A stretch of DNA of 64,000 bases, from positions 4,960,001-5,024,000 of the forward strand of contig NZ_CP108101.1 in the NCBI RefSeq assembly GCF_036195325.1, written 5' to 3'. This stretch comes from Streptomyces sp. NBC_00234. GTDB lineage: Bacteria; Actinomycetota; Actinomycetes; Streptomycetales; Streptomycetaceae. A program made the translations under genes and the position numbers. A model generated the notes under the pieces. That model was not told the origin of the DNA. It did not search any database and saw only the letters and a list, made by a program, of their open reading frames with translations. Numbering within the stretch: position 1 is the stretch's first letter; the number at the start of each line of letters is the position of its first letter. Positions 16,619 through 24,901 of the stretch are shown piece after piece.

Positions 16619-19330
16619 TTACGGGGCCAGGACGTTCAGCCCGATCCGGATGCCCTTGGGGGCGCCCAGCTGGTACGTCCCGTAGTACACGCTGCTCGAC
16701 GGCAGGATGCCCTTGCCGACGATGTTGTCGAGCTGGAGCACGGTGCCGTTGTTGGCGTCCTCGCCGTCCGCGCCGAGTGCCATGTCCGCCCGGGTGTCGC
16801 CCGTGAGGTCCGCCAGCGAGACGGACGAACCGAGCCGGTCGTCGGTCTCCGTGACCCCGGGGATGTCCGCGGTGTCCTGACCGATCACGACGGACCCGTT
16901 GCTGGTGGGACCGGAGGCCGTGCCACGGACCATGAGGACGGCCCCCGCGTTGGTGCGGGACGCGCCGGAGCGGGTGATGTCCTCTCCCGGGAGACCGGCG
17001 AGGATGTCCGCGTAACCGTCGAGGTCGACGTCGCCGACCGAGACCGACCAGCCCAGGTTGTCGCCGCTCTCGCCGCCGCCGGGCACACCGTAGGTGTCCT
17101 GGTGGTAGAGCTTGCGGCCGGTCGAGGTGAGACCGGTCGAGGAGCCGAACACGACGCTGACCGCGCCGCCCTTGGCGGTGTGGCCGGACTCGCTGTTGTA
17201 CGGCTGGCCGACCACGAGGTCGGTCGCGCCGTCGCCGTTGACGTCACCCGTGGCCAGCGAGCGCCCGCCGGGTGCGGCGAGCACGCCGACGCGCTGGAGT
17301 CCGGTCGCGGAGCCCTTCAGCCACAGCAGCCGGGCGATGCCGCCCGGGTCGCGGAAGCCGACGGCGACGTCCGTGTAGCCGTCCTTGTTGAAGTCGCCCG
17401 TGGCGGAGGTCGGGTAGCCGACGGCGCCGCTGTACGCGGAGGTGTTCAGGTAGCCCGCCTTCGCGGCCCCGGTCCTGCTGTCCCAGGACCACCAGCGGCC
17501 GGGCTTTCCGGGAGCGACGGAGAAGACGTCGTCCATGCCGTCGGCGTTGAAGTCGCCCGCGGCGACCGCGTAGCCGAGCTTGTCGCCGCCCACACGGTAC
17601 GAGCTGGTGATCGCGTGGCCCTTGCCGGTGGTGAGGCCGGGTCCGTACATCGCGACGACCGTGCCGTTGTCCGACTGCGAGATGTCCTCGCCCGGCGCAC
17701 CGATGACCAGGTCCGCGTGGCCGTCGCCGTTCAGGTCGCCCCAGGCGTTGGAGTAACCGAAGTAGTCGTACGCCTCGTTGCCGCCGGGTACACCGGGGCT
17801 GTCCTGGTCGAGCGTGCGCTTCGTGGCGGCGTCGGGGCCGTTCTGGCTGCCCGGCAGGACGGTGACCCGGCCGGCGCTGCCCGACGCCTTGTGGAGGCCG
17901 ACGATCAGGTCGCTGATGCCGTCCCGGTTGAAGTCGGCCGTGGGGACGGCCGAGTTGCGGCCCGCTCCCGTGGCGAAGGTGCGGATCGCGGGCAGCTTGG
18001 CGTACAGCGTGGGGCCGGGGCAGACCGTGGCGAAGCCGTCGCGGTGACCGGAGATCGTCTTGAGCGTGGCCTGCGCGCCCTTCTTGTACACACCGGTGTC
18101 GGCCGCAGCCGTCAGCGTGACCGAGCCGCTCGGGCTCACGCCGTACTGGCCGAGCTTCCACGCGGCCACGCGGGCGGCCGAGTTGAGGGCCGCGGTGGTG
18201 GGCTTGCCCGTCTCGAAGTTGCCGAGCAGCGCGATGCCGGTGGAGTAGGAGTTGAAGCCGTACGTGTGCGCGCCGAGGACCGGCAGGTCGGCGCCGCCCT
18301 CACGGCCTTCGAAGATCTGACCGCACTTGTCGACGAGGAAGTTGTAGCCGATGTCCTTCCAGCCCTCGTAGCCCTCGCGCGGGGTGACGTGGTAGGCGTA
18401 GATGCCGCGGACGAGCGCGGCGGACTCGGCGCAGCTGTAGTCGTTCGAACCCACGGTGTGGTGGACGAAGACGGCCTGGATCTTGTCGATGTACTCGGGG
18501 TCGCTGTAGTTCGTGGCGAGCGACTTGTCCGGGCCCCAGCCGGCGCGCAGCGTCATCGCGGGCCGGTTCACCGTGGAAGGCGGCGCGGTCGGGACGGTCG
18601 GCGTGGGCGACGGGGTGTCGGTGGGAGTCGCGCTCGGCGAAGTGGTGTCCGTCGGTGTGGCGGTGGCCGTCTCGGTGGCGGTCTCCGTCGGCGTCGCGGT
18701 CTCCGTGGCCGTCTCGCTCGGCGTCTCGCTGGGGGTCGCCGTCGTGGTCTCGGTGTCCGTCGGCGTGGGCGTCGCGGTCTCCTCGACGGCGAACGACGCG
18801 CTCTGCGCGTCGGCGCCCGGCGCCGCGGCCTCCTTGGCGGTGACGCCCGGGTCGACCAGCGAGAGTTCGAGTCCCTTGGGCAGCCCGTCGGCGGCGGTGC
18901 CGTCCGTGCGGACGACCCGCGCCTCGACGGCGTCGGAGGGCCCGACCCACAGCGGTTCGGACATACCGGGCAGCTTCGCCTCGTCCTCGTCACGCTCCGC
19001 GCCGAGGTGCTGCTCCAGGTGCACTTCCAGCCAGGAGCTCCACTGGCCGGTCTCGCGGCTGCGGGTGCGTACCTCGGCCTTGCCGTCGACCGTCGCCTCG
19101 GGGTCCGCCCAGACGACGCCGACCATGGAGAAGGGGTCGGTGTCGGTGCGCGGCAGCGCGCGCTTGGAGTCGCCGGTGCCCTTGAGGGTCAGCTCGTGGA
19201 CCGATGCCTTGCGGACCTTCGGCCCCTGGGCCTCCGGAGCCTCGGGATTGGCTATGGCGACGGTGACCGCCCCCGCGCCACCGAGCACGACCGCGCCGAT
19301 GGTCAGCCAGGCGCGGCGCTTCAGGCTCAT
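16619..19330 (-). CDS. secreted N-acetylmuramoyl-L-alanine amidase (PGRP) with FG-GAP repeats
   Basis: 903 residues. Signal peptide (SLKRRAW then a hydrophobic run), a 200-residue region of unknown fold, and a Thr/Glu/Ser/Pro linker of about 60 residues coded by near-repeat DNA. A PGRP/amidase_2 domain (about 270-440) has zinc ligands in VFVHHT (near 286) and in GHRDGFATVCPG (His and Cys, near 428-437). About seven FG-GAP/VCBS-type repeats (DFNRDGISDLIVG, DLNGDGHADLVIG, DVNGDGATDLVVG and others) should form a calcium-binding propeller. It cuts the glycan-peptide bond of peptidoglycan. GTG 19372 is an alternative start; neither has a good ribosome site. Confidence 0.9.
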   Translation of the reverse strand: MSLKRRAWLTIGAVVLGGAGAVTVAIANPEAPEAQGPKVRKASVHELTLKGTGDSKRALPRTDTDPFSMVGVVWADPEATVDGKAEVRTRSRETGQWSSWLEVHLEQHLGAERDEDEAKLPGMSEPLWVGPSDAVEARVVRTDGTAADGLPKGLELSLVDPGVTAKEAAAPGADAQSASFAVEETATPTPTDTETTTATPSETPSETATETATPTETATETATATPTDTTSPSATPTDTPSPTPTVPTAPPSTVNRPAMTLRAGWGPDKSLATNYSDPEYIDKIQAVFVHHTVGSNDYSCAESAALVRGIYAYHVTPREGYEGWKDIGYNFLVDKCGQIFEGREGGADLPVLGAHTYGFNSYSTGIALLGNFETGKPTTAALNSAARVAAWKLGQYGVSPSGSVTLTAAADTGVYKKGAQATLKTISGHRDGFATVCPGPTLYAKLPAIRTFATGAGRNSAVPTADFNRDGISDLIVGLHKASGSAGRVTVLPGSQNGPDAATKRTLDQDSPGVPGGNEAYDYFGYSNAWGDLNGDGHADLVIGAPGEDISQSDNGTVVAMYGPGLTTGKGHAITSSYRVGGDKLGYAVAAGDFNADGMDDVFSVAPGKPGRWWSWDSRTGAAKAGYLNTSAYSGAVGYPTSATGDFNKDGYTDVAVGFRDPGGIARLLWLKGSATGLQRVGVLAAPGGRSLATGDVNGDGATDLVVGQPYNSESGHTAKGGAVSVVFGSSTGLTSTGRKLYHQDTYGVPGGGESGDNLGWSVSVGDVDLDGYADILAGLPGEDITRSGASRTNAGAVLMVRGTASGPTSNGSVVIGQDTADIPGVTETDDRLGSSVSLADLTGDTRADMALGADGEDANNGTVLQLDNIVGKGILPSSSVYYGTYQLGAPKGIRIGLNVLAP

Positions 19331-19694
19331 CGGTCTGTACGCGTGTGAACTGCGCGGGCTCAAGTGCCCCACCCTTCAACAGAGTTCAAGTACCCATAGG
19401 TTCATCGAGCCCCACCCGTCACAACGGGCGGCCCTGGGTACCCAGCGAGGCCCGGGGCTCAAACGTCACACCGAATCCCGTGAACGTGACGCGCGTCACA
19501 GGGGTGGCTGATGGGCCTGCTTCGGGTGCGGTCAAGGTGACGTACGAGGTGTGCGAATGGTTGTACGAACATGGACGCTTCCTGCCGCCCCGGACCGTGA
19601 GAACGAACACAGCGCCCAGGGCGTGATGTTTCGGCGTTCCCCGTCGCTGGGTCAGTGTCGGCGATCGCCGGCACGGCGAAGGGCAGGGGGAATC
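19331..19694. other. divergent intergenic region with a perfect 14-bp palindrome
   Basis: Lies between the amidase start and the gene at 19695. It holds a perfect palindrome, GTGACGCGCGTCAC (19486-19499). A short plus-strand reading frame (19345-19626) has poor codon bias and no family match, so I treat the region as regulatory. No convincing -35/-10 pair was identified. Confidence 0.5.
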
Positions 19695-20135
19695 ATGGGT
19701 GGGGACGAGCGGACAACGCTGCCCGGGGCCTCGGCGATGCGCGCCTACACATCGGCGTTCGTCACCCGGCTCACCGCGCGCAACCGGCTGCCCCTCGACT
19801 ACTCCGTGGCCAGTCTCCGGCTCGTCGATCTCGTCGTCGACGGCCTGCGGCGCGACCAGCCGCGACGGGACCAGGTCGACGGAATCCTGCTGGGCCTCGG
19901 CGCGTACACGGGCGAGGTGATCGTCCGCAGGGCCGGTGGTGTGTGGGTGGACTTCGACGCCGCACAACGGGAGCTGTTCCGGCAGACGGTGGGGGTACGC
20001 ATGCCCGACGGCCGGGTGTGGAATCCGCTCGGCAAGGTCGTCAACCGTTTCGAGTCGGGGCCCGAGGAGTCGGTGCAGCGGCTGTACCTCCTGATGCACG
20101 GCCGCTCGGCACAGCGAAAGGCCATGTGCGGGTAG
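19695..20135 (+). CDS. conserved streptomycete hypothetical protein
   Basis: 146 residues, no signal or membrane segment. The middle part (VDGILLGLGAYTGEVIVRRAGGVWVDF) and the tail (WNPLGKVVNRFESGPEESVQRLYLLMHG) look like a small alpha/beta domain conserved near ECF sigma genes in Streptomyces, but I know no function. GGGGG lies 5-6 bases before the ATG. It ends 71 bases upstream of the sigma factor gene and may belong to the same transcript. Confidence 0.7.
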   Translation: MGGDERTTLPGASAMRAYTSAFVTRLTARNRLPLDYSVASLRLVDLVVDGLRRDQPRRDQVDGILLGLGAYTGEVIVRRAGGVWVDFDAAQRELFRQTVGVRMPDGRVWNPLGKVVNRFESGPEESVQRLYLLMHGRSAQRKAMCG

Positions 20136-20206
20136 CCTGTTCGATTCCGCCGGTGAGAATCCTGTGACGCTTCTGTGCCCGCGGGCGCAGAAGAAGAAGA
20201 GGGGTA

Positions 20207-20896
20207 TTGCCCCGGCAGGGAGCAAGGGCACGGCAGTTGGTGCCGGAACAGGCGTTGATTAGGGAAGTGTTGGGCACGGGCGGGGAGCAGCGCCGCAGGG
20301 AGATGCACGACGCCGAGCTCGGCGATGCCGTCGAGCGGGCACAGCAGGGGGACGAGGCAGCATTCGCCGTGGCGTACCGGCGGGTGCAGCCCGGCCTCCT
20401 GGGCTACGTGCGTGGGCTGGTGGGCGAGGACGCCGAGGACGTGACCTCGGAGGCCTGGCTGGAGATCGCCCGTGACCTGGGCCGTTTCCGCGGTGACGGG
20501 GCCGGATTCCGCGGCTGGACCGCGATGATCGCCCGCAACCGCGCGCTCGACCACCTCCGGAAGCAGAAGCGGCGGCCCCGCACCACCCTGATCGAGCAGG
20601 ACGTGCTCCAGCTGCCCGGCGGCCACGACACCGCCGCCGCGGCCCTGGAGACGCTCTCCACGGAAGCGGCGCTGGAGATCATCGGTACGCTGCCGCGCGA
20701 GCAGGCCGAGGCCGTGCTGCTGCGGGTCGTGGTCGGCCTGGACGGAGCCGCGACGGCCCGGGTGCTCGGCAAGCGTTCGGGGGCCGTCCGCACCTCCGCG
20801 TACCGTGGACTCAAGAGGCTGGCCGAGCAGTTGTCCCCGGGCGGGACGGGCGCTGTGACGAACAGGACGCGCCGTACGCTGAGGGATGAAGCATGA
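20207..20896 (+). CDS. ECF RNA polymerase sigma factor (copy A)
   Basis: Region 2 is visible as AVERAQQGDEAAFAVAYRRVQPGLLGYVR...AEDVTSEAWLEIARDL...FRGWTAMIARNRALDHLRK, and region 4 as LPREQAEAVLLRVVVGLDGAATARVLGKRSGAVRTSAYRGLKRL. It directs RNA polymerase to a stress-type promoter set. The start is uncertain: TTG 20207, GTG 20267 and ATG 20303 are all in frame and none has a well-spaced ribosome site; the conserved part begins near 20306. The stop overlaps the next ATG (ATGA), coupling it to its membrane partner. Paralogous to the factor at 22774. Confidence 0.86.
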   Translation: MPRQGARARQLVPEQALIREVLGTGGEQRRREMHDAELGDAVERAQQGDEAAFAVAYRRVQPGLLGYVRGLVGEDAEDVTSEAWLEIARDLGRFRGDGAGFRGWTAMIARNRALDHLRKQKRRPRTTLIEQDVLQLPGGHDTAAAALETLSTEAALEIIGTLPREQAEAVLLRVVVGLDGAATARVLGKRSGAVRTSAYRGLKRLAEQLSPGGTGAVTNRTRRTLRDEA

Positions 20897-21675
20897 GAAA
20901 CGAATCGCAGCGGCAGCCGAAAGCGCCGGAGACACCCGAACTCGCCGCGTTGCTCGCGGCGGCCCGGCGCACGGCGGCGCCCGACGCGGACGACGAGCTG
21001 CGCGCGACCGCCGCCTTCCTGGCCGCGCGGGACCAGGGAGCCCACGCCGCCCGCTCCCCGTGGTGGCGGCGGCGCGACGACTGGCGCCCGGCGCCGCGGT
21101 GGCGCGGTGCGCGCTCGGTGCGGGTGATGCTCGGCGGGTTCGTGGCGGCGGCGACCCTGGGCGGGGTCGCGGTGGCCGCCGGTTCCGGGGCGCTGCCGAC
21201 ACCGTTCGGCGACGGCGGGAAGGACGCGCCCGACTCCGTACGCCCCACCCACGGAACCCTCGCGACCCCTGGTGGACCCCGCTCCGGCGGCACGCCCTCG
21301 CCGACGGGTGACGGCACCCCCGGGGCGGCGACGAACCCGCCGGACCTTCCGCGGCCCTCCGGTGGTCCGGACCGGGGACGCAGTGACGTCGCGCTCTGCC
21401 GGGTGTACGCCAAGGACCGCGAGCACGGGAAGGCGGCGGACGCCACCACCCTGGCGCGTCTGGAGGCCGCGGCCGGCGAGGCGTCGGAGGCGGCGGTGAA
21501 GGCGTACTGCGACGACCTGCTCGGCAGTCCGGCACCGGGCTCGAAGGGCGCCTCGGGCGCCCTGGACGGCAGCGGCAAGGCGGAGAAGGGCGAGCCGGTG
21601 CCCCCGAAAGGGACGGGCGACGGCGGCCCGAGCGGTGCGGCGAGCGGCAGCAGGAACGGCCGGTCCGCCGGCTGA
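20893..21675 (+). CDS. single-pass membrane partner of ECF sigma (candidate anti-sigma), copy A
   Basis: 260 residues. A cytoplasmic N-terminal segment (about 75 residues) precedes one membrane helix (about 76-98). A Pro/Gly/Ser-rich extracytoplasmic part and a small domain with two cysteines (C169 in LCRVYAKD and C206 in AYCDDLLG) follow, then a disordered tail. There is no HxxxCxxC zinc motif, so it is not a classical ZAS anti-sigma. Overlap with the sigma gene by ATGA and the same architecture in copy B support a sigma-control role. A terminator hairpin follows. Confidence 0.75.
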   Translation: MRNESQRQPKAPETPELAALLAAARRTAAPDADDELRATAAFLAARDQGAHAARSPWWRRRDDWRPAPRWRGARSVRVMLGGFVAAATLGGVAVAAGSGALPTPFGDGGKDAPDSVRPTHGTLATPGGPRSGGTPSPTGDGTPGAATNPPDLPRPSGGPDRGRSDVALCRVYAKDREHGKAADATTLARLEAAAGEASEAAVKAYCDDLLGSPAPGSKGASGALDGSGKAEKGEPVPPKGTGDGGPSGAASGSRNGRSAG

Positions 21676-21678
21676 ACG

Positions 21679-21709
21679 GCCGTCCCCGGACCTGGGACCC
21701 GGGGACGGC
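21679..21709. terminator. bidirectional terminator
   Basis: 11-bp stem GCCGTCCCCGG/CCGGGGACGGC with a 9-base loop between the convergent membrane-partner gene and the I36 inhibitor gene. Confidence 0.65.
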
Positions 21710-21717
21710 GGCGTACG

Positions 21718-22176
21718 TCAGGGCCAGTTGACGGGGACGATGCCCTGCTGCACGTGGGTGGTCCCGCTGCACTTCCCGTCGTCGCTGAAGATGTTGATGG
21801 TGTCGACGTCGTTCGCCCACGTGGTGCCGTTGGGGTGGGCGTAGTTGCCGAGGTTCACGGCGGTGTTCGCCGGGATGCAGATGTACCGGTCCGGGGCGGC
21901 GCCCGTGTCGATCAGCCAGACGGAGTCGTCGTTACGGGTGTTGGCGACCGCGTCCGGATCGTTCTGTATCGAGACCGGCATGTTCTGGTAGCCGTTGTCC
22001 TGGAACCAGCCGATGAGGGTGCCGCTGGAGTAGGAGCCGTTGTACACGCACACGCGTGGGTACGAGCAGCCGTACATGCTGGAGGCCGAGGCGGGCGAGG
22101 CTGTCAGCGGGGCGAGGGTCGAGGCCAGTCCGGCGGAGGTGAGCAGAGTCGCCGCCAGCTTTCTGTTCAGTTTCAT
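21718..22176 (-). CDS. secreted peptidase inhibitor family I36-like protein
   Basis: 152 residues. Clear signal peptide (MKLNRKLAATLLTSAGLAS, cleavage after SPASA near residue 31). The mature part starts with SSMYGCSYPRVCVYNGSYSSG and has four cysteines, a W/Y/G-rich beta fold resembling the I36 (SMI-like) metallopeptidase inhibitors and their beta/gamma-crystallin relatives. AGGAG is spaced about 8 bases before the ATG. Sits on the opposite strand between the two sigma pairs; the family assignment is by overall look, and it may act as a structural secreted protein instead. Confidence 0.72.
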   Translation of the reverse strand: MKLNRKLAATLLTSAGLASTLAPLTASPASASSMYGCSYPRVCVYNGSYSSGTLIGWFQDNGYQNMPVSIQNDPDAVANTRNDDSVWLIDTGAAPDRYICIPANTAVNLGNYAHPNGTTWANDVDTINIFSDDGKCSGTTHVQQGIVPVNWP

Positions 22177-22773
22177 GGGAGTGCTCCTGGTGGGGTTGCC
22201 TGGGCGGCCGACCGCGCCGGCCGGCTCCGCAACGAGACTGCGGGTCCGGCCGATGCCCGGCCACAGCTGACGTGAAGGTGGCGTCATCCAGGGACGTCCC
22301 ACTCGCTGAGCTGCGGGGACGCCGCCCACCGAGTCGGTACGGCGGGACGACCGCGGCTTTCCTCACGTGGCTGGTGAGACCGGGTTCCGGCCGTGGACCG
22401 GCTTCATGCCTGTCCCGAAGGGGAACCGCTGACCGAGAAGCAAAGGGAAGGCGTCTGCCACTGCGGACTGCCCGGATGCCATGGCCATGTGTCGGCCACG
22501 CAGAGGCCCCGCGACCTGGGTGTTACCTGGTCGGAGCGGGGGAAATGGGACGACGACCGGGGCCGCCACCCCCCACAGGAGAGGCCCCGGCCGTCTTCCA
22601 CGAGGCCGCAGCACGGCCCCGTACTCATCTCAGCGCCGTGGCTGCGTTTTCTGTCACACCGCAAGGTGTCGGCGACCGTTGCGGGTTGTACAAGTCATGG
22701 ACGCGGCACCGGGCAACCACGTAGCGTGCTGAGTCGCGCAGAGTGGCGCAGCAGTGGTGACCAGCTGCGATTC
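22177..22773. other. 597-base intergenic region, no gene seen
   Basis: Between the I36 gene and the second sigma factor. Reading frames here have poor codon bias. It should hold promoters for both flanking genes. A perfect GGGACGTCCC palindrome (22291-22300) and a CTCAC/GTGAG inverted repeat around 22361-22377 are visible, but I cannot assign a binding protein. Confidence 0.5.
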
Positions 22774-23538
22774 ATGACAGCAGGGCGGGTTGAGGGAGTG
22801 CTGGGGGACGACGCGGAGCTGACTGCCGCGGTGCTCGCGGCGCAGGACGGGGACGAAGACGCCTTCCGTGCTGTGTACCGCGCCGTGCAGCCACGGCTGT
22901 TGGGCTACATACGGACACTGGTCGGGGACCCGGACGCCGAGGACGTGGCGTCGGAGTCCTGGCTGCAGATCGCCCGGGACCTCGACCGGTTCAGCGGCGA
23001 CGCCGACCGTTTCCGGGGGTGGGCGGCCCGCATAGCGCGCAACCGCTCCCTCGATCACATACGGATGCGGAGCAGGCGCCCCGCCATAGGCGGCGACGAG
23101 ACCGAACTCACCGGCAAACCGGCCGAATCGGACACGGCGGACGAGGCGATCGAGGCGCTGGCCACCGGTCGCACCATGTCGCTCATCGCCCAACTCCCGC
23201 AGGACCAGGCCGAAGCCGTCGTCCTGCGGGTGGTCGTCGGCCTCGACGCGAAGAGCGCGGCCCGGACACTCGGCAAGCGCCCCGGCGCCGTACGCACGGC
23301 CGCCCACCGCGGACTGAAACGCCTTGCGGAGCTGGTGGGGGCGGAGGGCGGCCTTCCGGAGGACGGCCCGGGCGGCCCGGGCGGCGGTGCCGCGGACCGG
23401 GAGAACACCACCACGGGTCAGGGAACGGAACTCGGAGCTGTACCCTCGCAGCGCCCGGCCCGCAACGGTGTGGCGGCTCCCGCCGGTGTTACCCACGGTG
23501 TGACGCATTCGCGTCCGTGGACGCAGAAGGACATGTGA
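22774..23538 (+). CDS. ECF RNA polymerase sigma factor (copy B)
   Basis: 254 residues. Region 2 is in LAAQDGDEDAFRAVYRAVQPRLLGYIR...AEDVASESWLQIARDLDRF...FRGWAARIARNRSLDHIR, and region 4 in LPQDQAEAVVLRVVVGLDAKSAARTLGKRPGAVRTAAHRGLKRL. It has a long disordered C-terminal tail of about 70 residues after region 4. Very close paralogue of copy A (identical stretches in both regions). ATG 22774 is used; an in-frame GTG at 22798 has GAGGGA directly before it. The TGA stop overlaps the partner's ATG. Confidence 0.88.
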   Translation: MTAGRVEGVLGDDAELTAAVLAAQDGDEDAFRAVYRAVQPRLLGYIRTLVGDPDAEDVASESWLQIARDLDRFSGDADRFRGWAARIARNRSLDHIRMRSRRPAIGGDETELTGKPAESDTADEAIEALATGRTMSLIAQLPQDQAEAVVLRVVVGLDAKSAARTLGKRPGAVRTAAHRGLKRLAELVGAEGGLPEDGPGGPGGGAADRENTTTGQGTELGAVPSQRPARNGVAAPAGVTHGVTHSRPWTQKDM

Positions 23539-24695
23539 TGGCCGACGAGCGGTACCAGTGGCTCGACGAGGACGCGGCGGAGCGACTGCTCAGCGGCGAG
23601 CCGGTCGAGCCCGCCGACGATCGCGCCCGCACCGATGCCCTGCGGCTCGCCGACGCACTGGAAGCGGCGAGGACCCTGCCGCCCGCGGACGGTGAACTGC
23701 CGGGGGAGACCACCGTGCTCGCCGCGTTTCGCGAGGCGGCCCACACCCGGCAGAGAAGCGGCGCCGGTACGAGGAGAGCCGCCCCGAAGGGGCAGGACTC
23801 CAAGTCCGGGCCGATGTCACGGCAGGACGGCCTCCAGTCCGTACGCATCGGGGGCGGACGTCCGTCCACCGGCCTGCGGGCGCGCTGGAGCCGCCCCGCG
23901 CGCTACGGCCTGGTGCTCTCGCTCGCGGGCTGCGCGCTGGGCGGGGTGGCCGTCGCCTCCGGCGCGGGCATGCTTCCCGGGCCGTTCGGCGGCCAGGGCT
24001 CGCCGGTGCCGGCGGCCTCCGTGTCGGCGGCGGCCTCTCCGGAGGAACTGGCCTCCGGGCTCCCCTCGGACCCGGGCCCGTCCTCCCCGCCCGGCACGCG
24101 TCCCGGCCCCCGCACGTCGGATCCCGCCCCGGACTCCCCGTCGGGCACCGGGGACGGCAGCGGGCACAGCCGGCACGACGGCGACACCACCGAGGGCACG
24201 GGCACCGGCGAGGGCGGTCCGGACGGGTCCGGGAGCACCCAGGGCCCCCGGGACGGGACCGCGGGGGACGAGACACCCGCGGGGAACGCCGGAGCCGGCT
24301 CCGGCGAGGTGTACGAGAAGGCGGTCCAGGCGTGCCGGCAGTACCGCGACGGCACCCTCGACCGGGCCACCAAGCGCCGCCTGATCGAGATGGCCAAGAG
24401 CGAGGACAACCTCGACCGGTTCTGTGAGCGCCTCGACGACGCGGGCGACAAGGACGGCGGCGCCGAGGACGGCGGCTCGGACTCCGAAGGCCCCGACGGT
24501 TCCCCCGGTTCCGGTTCCGGCTCCGGAGCCGGTGACGGAGGCGGTGGCGGTGGCGAAACGGACGAGGGCGGCTCGGGTTCGCTGCCGTCGATCTCCTTCC
24601 GCACGCCCCCGCCGTCCCCCGACAGCGGGGGCGACAGCGACGGCGACACGGGCTCGGCCAACGGCTCCGTCACCACCGCTCCGGACTCCCGCTGA
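23538..24695 (+). CDS. single-pass membrane partner of ECF sigma (candidate anti-sigma), copy B
   Basis: 385 residues. Cytoplasmic segment of about 120 residues (EDAAERLLSGEPVEPADDRARTDALRLADALEAA), membrane helix at about 122-144. A long Gly/Ser/Pro/Asp-rich extracytoplasmic region contains a small Cys-pair domain (C266 in ACRQYRDG, C296 in RFCERLDD). A second disordered tail follows. Same order as copy A with CRxY...[FY]CxxL conserved, so the external domain is probably the functional sensor. Start codon overlaps the sigma stop (TGATG). Confidence 0.75.
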   Translation: MADERYQWLDEDAAERLLSGEPVEPADDRARTDALRLADALEAARTLPPADGELPGETTVLAAFREAAHTRQRSGAGTRRAAPKGQDSKSGPMSRQDGLQSVRIGGGRPSTGLRARWSRPARYGLVLSLAGCALGGVAVASGAGMLPGPFGGQGSPVPAASVSAAASPEELASGLPSDPGPSSPPGTRPGPRTSDPAPDSPSGTGDGSGHSRHDGDTTEGTGTGEGGPDGSGSTQGPRDGTAGDETPAGNAGAGSGEVYEKAVQACRQYRDGTLDRATKRRLIEMAKSEDNLDRFCERLDDAGDKDGGAEDGGSDSEGPDGSPGSGSGSGAGDGGGGGGETDEGGSGSLPSISFRTPPPSPDSGGDSDGDTGSANGSVTTAPDSR

Positions 24696-24901
24696 GCGCC
24701 GTCCACGGCCTCGGGCGACTGCCCGGACCCCGGGTGTGACACTTTTCGATCGCCGGGCGCAGTACAAAGTGAGCCGACTGGTCATCGGCCGCGCAATGAG
24801 CCGGGGTTCCCCCCGTACCTTCGGCTCAGCGCACCTGGCGCGGGCGGGACACGTTCCCCCGGTCCCGTCCGCGCCCCTTTCACCGCCCCGTCGTCCCGCC
24901 G

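Noticed and set aside
18600..18790. CRISPR-like array of short repeats
   Set aside because: The repeats are in-frame Thr/Glu/Pro codons of the amidase linker, with no regular spacers.
19345..19626. Possible small gene in the amidase/19695 intergenic region
   Set aside because: Poor third-position bias, no family resemblance and no ribosome site; treated as regulatory DNA.
20207..20310. Firm choice of start for sigma copy A
   Set aside because: TTG 20207, GTG 20267 and ATG 20303 are all in frame without well-spaced ribosome sites; the longest is listed with the doubt stated.
22272..22724. Possible genes in the 597-base gap before sigma copy B
   Set aside because: Reading frames have unusual composition, rare codons and no conserved motif; the in-frame extension of the sigma gene to 22393 is likewise not family-like.
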